64,000 nt of DNA from Turicibacter sp. TJ11 (GTDB lineage: Bacteria; Bacillota_I; Bacilli_A; MOL361; Turicibacteraceae): assembly GCF_021497505.1 (NCBI RefSeq), contig NZ_CP069349.1, positions 2,259,780-2,323,779 of the forward strand, in the 5' to 3' direction. The first letter of the stretch is position 1. The number at the start of each line of letters is the position of its first letter. Made by a program: the position numbers and the translations under genes. The notes under the pieces are model-generated. The model searched no databases and was not told the DNA's origin. It saw nothing but the letters and a program-made list of their open reading frames with translations. Positions 8,274 through 15,309 of this stretch are shown here, piece after piece.

Positions 8274-9485
8274 ATGAAGTTAAAAGTTGGTGTGTTTTTT
8301 GGTGGTGAGTCTGTAGAACACGAAATTTCAATTATTTCTGCTAATCAGGCGATGCATGCCATCGATCGAACAAAATATGATGTTGTGCCAGTTTATTTGT
8401 CTAAAAAACGTGAATGGTACACAGGTGAGGCATTATTCGATGTCAAAGAATATAAAAATTTAGATGCGTTATTAAAAAAATGTCAACGTATTATTATTGT
8501 ACCTAATAACGGTAAAATTCAAATCGAACGTTATCCAGCTAAAAAGTTTGGAAGCAATGTGGTTAATACAATCGATGTTGCTATTCCAGTTATTCATGGA
8601 ACAAATGGTGAAGACGGGGCATTACAAGGATTCTTCGAATTAAATGGAATTCCTTATTCAGGATGTGAAGTCGCTGCTGCAGCAGTAGGGCAAGATAAAG
8701 TGTTTATGAAAAACATTTTACGTGATTCAGGATTACCAATTACAAAATATGTTTGGTATTACTCATCAGATTGGTATGCAAATCAAGAATCTTGTTTAGA
8801 TACAATTGAAGAAAAATTAATGTACCCAGTTATGATCAAGCCTGCTAGCTTAGGATCAAGTGTTGGGATTTCTAAAGCAACTGATCGCGCATCATTAGAA
8901 GAAGGAATTACAGAAGCGATTAGTTACGACAATAAATTTATTGTTGAAGAAATGGTCACTCAATTAGTAGAAGTTAACTGCTCGGTTATTGGAGATTTCT
9001 CAAGTGCAAAAGCATCAGTTTTAGAAGAAGTGATGGGATCAGACGAATTCTTAAGCTTTAAAGATAAGTATGAAGGTGGAGGAGGTTCTAAAGGAGCCAA
9101 ATCTTCTGGAACTAAATCACAAGGGATGGCAAGTACAAACCGTATTATCCCAGCCCGTTTAACAGAAGAAGGAACAAAATACGTTCAAGATCTTGCTTTA
9201 CAAACATTCCGTGTATTAGGTAGTGCAGGAGTTGCTCGTATTGACTTCTTAATCAATGCAGAAGATAATAACGTGTATGTGAATGAAATTAATACCATTC
9301 CAGGATCATTATCATTTTATTTATGGGAAAAAACAGATCGAAACTTTACTGAGTTAATGACAAGTCTTGTTGAATTAGCATTAAAACGTCAACGTGAACG
9401 TGAAAGCTTAACATTCTCATTTGAGTCTAACGTTCTTGCATTACAAGGTGGAGGAACAAAAGGTGCTAAAGGCACAAAAGCCTAA
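8274..9485 (+). CDS. ddl: D-alanine--D-alanine ligase family protein
   Basis: A 403-residue ATP-grasp enzyme, longer than typical Ddl (about 300-370). The start motif is VFFGGESVEHEISIISANQA. Further motifs are IPVIHGTNGEDGALQG, KPASLGSSVGISKA for ATP binding and NEINTIPGS for metal and substrate. Two Gly/Lys-rich stretches stand out: an insertion at about residues 265-287 in the loop before RIIPARL, and a C-terminal tail of similar composition. AAAGGGGG precedes the ATG. It makes the D-Ala-D-Ala (or a related D-Ala-D-X) dipeptide that MurF-type ligases attach to peptidoglycan precursor. The acceptor residue cannot be decided here. Confidence 0.9.
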   Translation: MKLKVGVFFGGESVEHEISIISANQAMHAIDRTKYDVVPVYLSKKREWYTGEALFDVKEYKNLDALLKKCQRIIIVPNNGKIQIERYPAKKFGSNVVNTIDVAIPVIHGTNGEDGALQGFFELNGIPYSGCEVAAAAVGQDKVFMKNILRDSGLPITKYVWYYSSDWYANQESCLDTIEEKLMYPVMIKPASLGSSVGISKATDRASLEEGITEAISYDNKFIVEEMVTQLVEVNCSVIGDFSSAKASVLEEVMGSDEFLSFKDKYEGGGGSKGAKSSGTKSQGMASTNRIIPARLTEEGTKYVQDLALQTFRVLGSAGVARIDFLINAEDNNVYVNEINTIPGSLSFYLWEKTDRNFTELMTSLVELALKRQRERESLTFSFESNVLALQGGGTKGAKGTKA

Positions 9486-9494
9486 GCGTTAATC

Positions 9495-9529
9495 AAAAGG
9501 AACTGACTAACAAGAGTCAGTTCCTTTTT
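9495..9529 (+). terminator. Terminator of ddl
   Basis: AAAAGGAACTGACT pairs with AGTCAGTTCCTTTT around a 6-nt loop, with a T5 exit. Confidence 0.9.
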
Positions 9530-9653
9530 CATTCGTTAAATGAAGTAAAGATTGTAATTTAGATTAAAGTGTAGCTTTACAATGAATCGTAAAATTAAAA
9601 AATATAATTTATTTTTAAGTTTTAAGAGATAATTAATGAATTAAGAGCAAAAT

Positions 9654-9682
9654 AAAAAGTAGAGATTTAATCTCTACTTTTT
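9654..9682 (-). terminator. Terminator of clpP
   Basis: AAAAAGTAGAGA pairs with TCTCTACTTTTT around a 5-nt loop. Its right arm touches the clpP stop codon; the T run is on the minus strand. Confidence 0.85.
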
Positions 9683-10295
9683 ATCCTTTATGCTCAATAG
9701 AAACATCAACTGGACGAGTGACAACTTGATCAACTAATCCGTAAGCTACTGCTTCTTCAGCTGACATGAAGTTGTCACGTTCAGTATCTTGTTCAATTTT
9801 TTCAAGTGGTTGACCTGTTTGAGCAGATAAAATGTGATTTAATTTATCACGAGTTTTTAAAATATGTTTTGCAGCAATGGCAATCTCAGTGGCTTGTCCT
9901 TGTGCTCCACCTAATGGTTGATGGATCATCACTTCGCTATTAGGCAAGGCAAATCGTTTACCTTTAGCACCAGCTGAAAGTAAGAATGCACCCATTGAAG
10001 CTGCCATCCCAACACAGATAGTTGATACATCACATTTGATATAATTCATTGTATCAAAGATAGCAAATCCTGCTGTTACTGATCCACCAGGGCTATTAAT
10101 ATAAAGGTTAATATCTTTATCTGGATCCTCAGCAGCTAAGAATAGAAGCTGAGCTACAACGATGTTAGCTGTATAATCATTAATTTCACCACTTAACATA
10201 ATAATACGATCTTTTAATAATCGAGAATAAATATCGTATGCACGCTCACCGTGAGCTGTTTGTTCAATGACTGTTGGTACTAAATAACTACTCAT
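9681..10295 (-). CDS. clpP: ATP-dependent Clp protease proteolytic subunit
   Basis: A 204-residue serine peptidase that forms the ClpP tetradecamer and degrades substrates delivered by Clp ATPases. Catalytic residues are visible: Ser100 in GMAASMGAF and His125 in VMIHQPLGG, with the acidic residue about 50 residues later. The start at 10295 follows AGAGGGG at good distance; the frame extends 41 codons upstream without a ribosome site. It is monocistronic and divergent from gapA. Confidence 0.97.
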   Translation of the reverse strand: MSSYLVPTVIEQTAHGERAYDIYSRLLKDRIIMLSGEINDYTANIVVAQLLFLAAEDPDKDINLYINSPGGSVTAGFAIFDTMNYIKCDVSTICVGMAASMGAFLLSAGAKGKRFALPNSEVMIHQPLGGAQGQATEIAIAAKHILKTRDKLNHILSAQTGQPLEKIEQDTERDNFMSAEEAVAYGLVDQVVTRPVDVSIEHKG

Positions 10296-10454
10296 AGGAC
10301 ACCCCTCTTTGTATAAAAATTCTATAGCACATTTTACCACAATTGGACAAAAAAATATAGCATTGCGTGGGCCATACTCTATTTTAATGTTGTGAGTGGT
10401 AATATATTCATTTTTCAATGAAAAAAGTTTAACATTTTTGTTAACAATTTGTTA

Positions 10455-10469
10455 TTATAAACGCTTACA
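10455..10469 (+). promoter_or_regulatory. Cre-like CcpA site upstream of gapA
   Basis: TTATAAACGCTTACA matches the cre consensus WTGNAANCGNWNNCW at all fixed positions except A for G at position 3. It lies about 140 bases before the gapA start, just upstream of a possible promoter. CcpA control of glycolysis is known in Bacillota; here it is a prediction. Confidence 0.4.
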
Positions 10470-10482
10470 TTGGTTTATAACT

Positions 10483-10510
10483 TGATTATCATGGTACAAA
10501 TTGTTAGAAT
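10483..10510 (+). promoter_or_regulatory. Possible gapA promoter
   Basis: TTGATT, a 16-base spacer and TAGAAT. A second good -10 element, TATAAT at 10534-10539, lacks a matching -35. The transcription start is therefore uncertain. Confidence 0.35.
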
Positions 10511-10606
10511 AAAAATGTAGTAATTTTTCACAATATAATATGTGTCTAATAAACACGTAGATGTGAAAAGTAACCAATTTTATAATATCTTAGGAGGAAT
10601 CTACAC

Positions 10607-11614
10607 ATGGCTGTTAAAGTAGCGATTAATGGATTCGGGCGTATCGGACGCTTAGCTTTACGTTTAATGATCGAAAACAATAACTTCGAAGTAGTTGCAA
10701 TCAACGACTTAACTGATGCTAAAACATTAGCTCACTTATTCAAATACGATTCAGCTCAAGGACGTTTCAACGGAGACATCGAAGTTAAAGAAGGTGCTTT
10801 CGTAGTAAACGGAAAAGAAATCAAAGTTACTGCTGAACGTAACCCAGAATTATTACCTTGGGGAGAATTAGGAGTAGACGTAGTATTAGAATGTACTGGA
10901 TTCTTCACTTCACAAGAAAAAGCTGGATTACACTTAAAAGCAGGAGCTAAAAAAGTTGTTATCTCTGCACCAGCTACAGGAGATATCAAAACTGTAGTTT
11001 ACAATGTAAACCAAGATATCTTAGACGGATCTGAAACAGTTATCTCAGGAGCTTCTTGTACAACTAACTGTTTAGCTCCAATGGCTAAAGTATTAAACGA
11101 TAAATTCGGTGTACAAAAAGGATTCATGACTACAATCCACGCTTACACTAACGATCAAAATACATTAGATGCACCACACGCTAAAGGTGACTTACGTCGT
11201 GCTCGTGCTGCTGCTGCATCAATCGTTCCTAACTCAACAGGAGCTGCTAAAGCTATCGGTTTAGTAATCCCTGAGTTAAACGGAAAATTAGATGGTGGAG
11301 CTCAACGTGTTCCAGTTATCACTGGTTCATTAACTGAGTTAGTATGTACTTTAAACACTAAAGTATCTGCTGCTGAAATTAACGAAGCAATGAAAGCTGC
11401 TGCTAACGAATCATTCGGATACACTGAAGAAGAATTAGTATCTGCAGACATCATCGGAATTTCTTACGGATCATTATTCGATGCAACTCAAACAAAAGTT
11501 ATGGAAGTTAACGGAGAGCAATTAGTTAAAGTTGCTGCTTGGTATGACAACGAAATGTCTTACACTAACCAATTAATCCGTACTTTAGGATACTTCGCTT
11601 CTTTAATTAAATAA
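10607..11614 (+). CDS. gapA: Glyceraldehyde-3-phosphate dehydrogenase
   Basis: 335 residues, the usual length. It shows the NAD-binding start [13 protein letters not shown], the active-site motif SGASCTTNC with catalytic Cys near residue 152, and the partner His in TTIHAYTND. It oxidises glyceraldehyde 3-phosphate to 1,3-bisphosphoglycerate in glycolysis. TAGGAGG lies 9 bases before the ATG. The codons are strongly biased to a few preferred forms (TTA, GCT, AAC, GGA), as in highly expressed genes. It ends in its own terminator, separate from pgk and tpiA. Confidence 0.98.
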   Translation: MAVKVAINGFGRIGRLALRLMIENNNFEVVAINDLTDAKTLAHLFKYDSAQGRFNGDIEVKEGAFVVNGKEIKVTAERNPELLPWGELGVDVVLECTGFFTSQEKAGLHLKAGAKKVVISAPATGDIKTVVYNVNQDILDGSETVISGASCTTNCLAPMAKVLNDKFGVQKGFMTTIHAYTNDQNTLDAPHAKGDLRRARAAAASIVPNSTGAAKAIGLVIPELNGKLDGGAQRVPVITGSLTELVCTLNTKVSAAEINEAMKAAANESFGYTEEELVSADIIGISYGSLFDATQTKVMEVNGEQLVKVAAWYDNEMSYTNQLIRTLGYFASLIK

Positions 11615-11636
11615 TTTTAGTTAAGCGATATATTAG

Positions 11637-11668
11637 AAGCTATCCCACTCGGGATAGCTTTTTTTTAT
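11637..11668 (+). terminator. Terminator of gapA
   Basis: AAGCTATCCC pairs with GGGATAGCTT around the loop ACTC, followed by a T8 run. Confidence 0.93.
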
Positions 11669-11747
11669 TTTTCAAGTGACAATGGGTCGATGAAAGATTA
11701 GAATAAAAATAATAAATTAGGTCATGTTAAACAAAGAGGTGAGTGGT

Positions 11748-12971
11748 ATGAATGTTGCTATTTTAGCGATTGGAAATGAGGTTCTTAGTGGGAAGACAAT
11801 TAATACAAATAGTGCATTTATCGCAAAACAAATCGAGCAATTAGGTGGAAAGGTCACACATCAACAAGTTGTTCCTGATAATGAAGATGAAATCGTACGT
11901 GGATTACAGACGGCATATGAATATGCTGAGATGGTCATTACCATTGGTGGATTAGGTCCAACAGTCGATGATTTATCAAGAGATGGAGTGGCTAGATATT
12001 TTAAAACAGAGCTAGTTTTTGATGAAGGTATTTACGAAGGGATTTGTGATTACTTCAAACGTAGTAAAAAAAACATTCCGTTTAATAATCAACGTCAGGC
12101 GTTTCGATTTAAAGAAGGTTTAGTCTTACCAAATCATAATGGAACAGCACCGGGATTATTTTTAAGCCAAGATAACCAATCCGTTTTCTTACTACCTGGA
12201 CCTCCTGCGGAACTTGAATTAATGTTTTTAGAGAGTGTCAAACCCTATTTGGTTGAAAAAATAGGAGAGCGTAAAATTAGTAAAAGTTATCGCCTATGTG
12301 GGATTGGTGAGTCTTATGCTGAGGAAATGATTTTACATTTGTATGACCGTTATCCACACTTAAACATAGCCCCATATTGTGCTCCAGATAAAGTCGATTA
12401 CATTGTCTCAACGATGGATGGTTATGAATCAGAGTTAGAAAACTTTGATCAAGAATTTAAAGAACTAATGAAAGATTACTACATAGGTAATCAAGAGACG
12501 GATTTGGCAGAAGTGATTGTTACTCTTCTTCAAGAAAAGCGGCTAAAAATAGCAACGGCTGAAAGTAGTACCGGAGGTTTGCTTTCATCTGCTCTTGTGA
12601 ACGTTTCTGGAGCCTCTAGCGTGTTTTTAGAAGGAGTTGTAACATATAGTTATGAATCGAAGCTAAATCGCTTAAACATTGATAAAAAGCGTTTAATGGA
12701 GTTTGGTGCGGTTTCAGAAGAAATTGCTTCTGATATGGCAGTTAATTTAGCTAAACTAACAGGCGCTGATATTACGATCGGAATCACTGAAATTGCAGGG
12801 CCCAATGGTGGAAGTGAAACGAAACCAGTTGGATTAGTTTACATCGCGATCTATGTGTGTGGGCAAATTCATTTAAAATCATACATTTTTAATGGAAATC
12901 GTGAAAAAATAAGACAGCGTACTGTAGCTGAAGGATTATATTGGCTTCATTACTATATAAAAGCGCTTTAA
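11748..12971 (+). CDS. cinA: CinA-family protein (nicotinamide-nucleotide amidase)
   Basis: A 407-residue two-domain protein. The N-terminal MoaB/Mog-like domain starts AILAIGNEVLSGKTINTNS and has TIGGLGPTVDDLSRD. The C-terminal PncC-type amidase domain has ATAESSTGGLLSSALVN and EIAGPNGGSETKPVG. CinA proteins recycle NMN by deamidation and are linked to competence in some Gram-positives. ATG 11748 is preferred, behind AGAGGTG; an in-frame ATG at 11724 lacks a ribosome site. It sits between gapA and pgk, an unusual place. Confidence 0.93.
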   Translation: MNVAILAIGNEVLSGKTINTNSAFIAKQIEQLGGKVTHQQVVPDNEDEIVRGLQTAYEYAEMVITIGGLGPTVDDLSRDGVARYFKTELVFDEGIYEGICDYFKRSKKNIPFNNQRQAFRFKEGLVLPNHNGTAPGLFLSQDNQSVFLLPGPPAELELMFLESVKPYLVEKIGERKISKSYRLCGIGESYAEEMILHLYDRYPHLNIAPYCAPDKVDYIVSTMDGYESELENFDQEFKELMKDYYIGNQETDLAEVIVTLLQEKRLKIATAESSTGGLLSSALVNVSGASSVFLEGVVTYSYESKLNRLNIDKKRLMEFGAVSEEIASDMAVNLAKLTGADITIGITEIAGPNGGSETKPVGLVYIAIYVCGQIHLKSYIFNGNREKIRQRTVAEGLYWLHYYIKAL

Positions 12972-12984
12972 CAAAAGGTAATGT

Positions 12985-13013
12985 TTGAATTATATGTTAA
13001 AAAGCGTTAAAAT
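12985..13013 (+). promoter_or_regulatory. Promoter of pgk, with upstream cre-like core
   Basis: TTGAAT, a 17-base spacer and TAAAAT end 36 bases before the pgk ATG. The last codons of cinA contain AAAGCGCTTT (12960-12969), the core of a CcpA cre site with two mismatches outside it, so catabolite control is possible. Confidence 0.6.
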
Positions 13014-13049
13014 AATATTGTGAAAAATAATTTAAGGAGGACTCATCAC

Positions 13050-14261
13050 ATGAACAAAAAAACTGTTAAAGATGTTGAGTTAAATGGAAAGAAAGTCCTT
13101 GTACGTGTTGATTTTAACGTACCAATGAAAGACGGAAAAATTACAAATGACAATCGTATCGTAGCGGCATTACCTACAATCAAATACATCTTAGAAAATG
13201 GTGGACGTGCTATCTTATTCTCTCACTTAGGAAAAGTGAAAACTGAAGAAGATAAAGCATCTAAATCATTACGTCCAGCTGCAGAGCGTTTAGCTGAATT
13301 ATTAGGAAAAGATGTTAAATTTATCCCTGAAACTCGTGGAGCTGAATTAGAAGCTGCTATCGCTGAGTTAAAAGACGGAGAAGTTTTAATGTTTGAAAAC
13401 ACTCGTTTCGAAGATTTAGATGGTAAAAAAGAATCTAAAAACGATCCTGAGTTAGGAAAATATTGGGCTTCTTTAGGAGATATCTTCGTAAACGACGCAT
13501 TCGGTACTGCACACCGTGCTCATGCATCAAACGTTGGAATATCTGCTAACTTAGAAGCTGTAGCTGGATTCTTATTAGAAAAAGAAATCGAATTCATCGG
13601 TGGAGCTGTTGATGCACCTCAACGTCCAATGGTTGCTATCTTAGGTGGAGCAAAAGTATCTGATAAAATCGGAGTTATCGAAAACTTATTAGATAAAGCT
13701 GACAAAGTATTAGTTGGTGGAGGAATGATGTTTACATTCCTTAAAGCTCAAGGTAAAAACATTGGTAAATCTTTATGTGAAGAAGATAAATTAGATTTAG
13801 CAAAAGCTTTATTAGAAAAAGGTGGAGACAAATTAGTTTTACCAATCGATACAGTTGCTGCTAAAGAATTCTCTAATGACACTGAATTCCGTGTTGTTTC
13901 AGTTGATGAATTAGCTGATGACGAAATGGGATTAGATGTTGGACCTGCTACTGTTGAGTTATTCTCTAACGTATTAAAAGATGCTAAAACAGTTGTATGG
14001 AATGGACCAATGGGTGTATTCGAAATGTCTAACTTCGCTAAAGGAACAATCGGTGTATGTGAAGCAATCGCTAACTTAGAAGGTGCTATCACAATCATCG
14101 GTGGTGGAGATTCAGCTGCTGCTGCAATGCAATTAGGATACGCTGATAAATTCTCTCACATCTCAACAGGTGGAGGAGCTTCTTTAGAATATTTAGAAGG
14201 TAAAGAATTACCAGGTGTTGCTTCATTAAGCGAAAAATGCTGTGGATGTGGATGCAAATAA
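13050..14261 (+). CDS. pgk: Phosphoglycerate kinase
   Basis: 403 residues. The start at 13050 follows AAGGAGG. Family motifs are [38 protein letters not shown] and the nucleotide-binding GGGDSAAAA. It makes ATP from 1,3-bisphosphoglycerate. The C-terminus is unusual: after the normal end ([10 protein letters not shown]) it carries CCGCGCK, four cysteines in the last seven residues. Codon bias is as strong as in gapA. It has its own promoter and terminator. Confidence 0.97.
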   Translation: MNKKTVKDVELNGKKVLVRVDFNVPMKDGKITNDNRIVAALPTIKYILENGGRAILFSHLGKVKTEEDKASKSLRPAAERLAELLGKDVKFIPETRGAELEAAIAELKDGEVLMFENTRFEDLDGKKESKNDPELGKYWASLGDIFVNDAFGTAHRAHASNVGISANLEAVAGFLLEKEIEFIGGAVDAPQRPMVAILGGAKVSDKIGVIENLLDKADKVLVGGGMMFTFLKAQGKNIGKSLCEEDKLDLAKALLEKGGDKLVLPIDTVAAKEFSNDTEFRVVSVDELADDEMGLDVGPATVELFSNVLKDAKTVVWNGPMGVFEMSNFAKGTIGVCEAIANLEGAITIIGGGDSAAAAMQLGYADKFSHISTGGGASLEYLEGKELPGVASLSEKCCGCGCK

Positions 14262-14277
14262 TTTTTTAAATTAAACT

Positions 14278-14311
14278 AAAAGGAATTCACCTTTTTGTGG
14301 ATTCCTTTTTT
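14278..14311 (+). terminator. Terminator of pgk
   Basis: AAAAGGAATTCAC pairs with GTGGATTCCTTTT (one G-T pair) around CTTTTT, followed by T residues. Confidence 0.88.
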
Positions 14312-14365
14312 AAAGCAAAGTACGTGATCAAAAGTTACATAAAATATGAATTAGAGGTGAGTTTC

Positions 14366-15112
14366 ATGAGAAAACCAATCATCGCAGGAAACTGGAAAAT
14401 GAACAAAAATTATGATGAAGCTGTAGAATTCATCAAAGCTGTAGCAGACAAAGTGCCAAGCTCAGATAAAGTAGAAACTGCTATTTGTGCGCCAGCATTA
14501 TACTTACGTTCATTAGTTGAACATCAAGGAGAAAACTTACGTATTGGTGCTCAAAATATGCACTTCGAAGCTAACGGTGCATTCACTGGAGAAATCGCTC
14601 CAGGTATGTTAAAAGACTTAGGAGTAACTTATGTTATCTTAGGACACAGTGAGCGTCGTGAAATGTTCAACGAAACTGATGAAACAGTTAACAAAAAAAC
14701 TCATGCAGCATTTGCTAATGGATTAGTTCCAATCGTTTGCTGTGGAGAAACTTTACAAGAACGTGAAAATGGAACAACTAATCAAATCGTTGATTCTCAA
14801 ATCACACGTGCTTTAAAAGGATTATCATTAGAGCAAGTTAAAGAAACAGTTATCGCATATGAACCAATCTGGGCAATCGGAACTGGTTTAACTGCAACTA
14901 ACGAACAAGCTAACGAAACAATCGGATACATCCGTTCAGTTGTCGCTCGCGAACATGGTCAAGAAGCTGCTGATGCAATCCGTATCCAATACGGTGGATC
15001 AGTTAAACCTAGCACAGTTGCTGGTTTAATGGCTCAACCAGAAATCGATGGAGCTTTAGTTGGTGGAGCTTCTTTAGATGTTGAATCATTCTTAGGATTA
15101 TTAGAATTCTAA
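14366..15112 (+). CDS. tpiA: Triose-phosphate isomerase
   Basis: 248 residues. The start at 14366 follows AGAGGTGAG; the frame extends further upstream through the pgk terminator but has no ribosome site there. Active-site elements are all present: Lys11 in GNWKMN, His in GHSERR, catalytic Glu in [11 protein letters not shown] and the phosphate loop YGGSV with GALVGGASL. It interconverts dihydroxyacetone phosphate and glyceraldehyde 3-phosphate. It lies about 105 bases after pgk. No gpmI or eno follows, unlike the common gapA-pgk-tpiA-gpmI-eno order. Confidence 0.98.
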   Translation: MRKPIIAGNWKMNKNYDEAVEFIKAVADKVPSSDKVETAICAPALYLRSLVEHQGENLRIGAQNMHFEANGAFTGEIAPGMLKDLGVTYVILGHSERREMFNETDETVNKKTHAAFANGLVPIVCCGETLQERENGTTNQIVDSQITRALKGLSLEQVKETVIAYEPIWAIGTGLTATNEQANETIGYIRSVVAREHGQEAADAIRIQYGGSVKPSTVAGLMAQPEIDGALVGGASLDVESFLGLLEF

Positions 15113-15128
15113 TATTAACTCAATAATT

Positions 15129-15162
15129 AAAAAGTCATCTTCTTTTGAAGATGGCTTTTTTT
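15129..15162 (+). terminator. Terminator of tpiA
   Basis: AAAAAGTCATCTTC pairs with GAAGATGGCTTTTT around a T4 loop, followed by T residues. Confidence 0.92.
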
Positions 15163-15309
15163 ATATTTTTTAATAATAACTTTGATGACGATTTAAGTAG
15201 TTCATATCTCATACTTCTTCTTAGTTGTATAATCGCCAAATTTCTACATAATTAGTTCATAGTCGTAAATACTAACAAAGGTAAACTATGAATTTTTGAG
15301 GTGATTGGG

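Larger units (their letters stand above)
10296..10606. other. Divergent regulatory region between clpP and gapA
   Basis: About 310 bases, very AT-rich, with promoter-like elements for gapA and one cre-like site. There is no coding frame with a ribosome site. No cggR-type gene lies in the window upstream of gapA. Confidence 0.5.

Noticed and set aside
13748-14098. 116-codon minus-strand frame inside pgk
   Set aside because: It is a shadow of the strongly codon-biased pgk gene, Ser- and Asn-rich from reverse reading, with no ribosome site.
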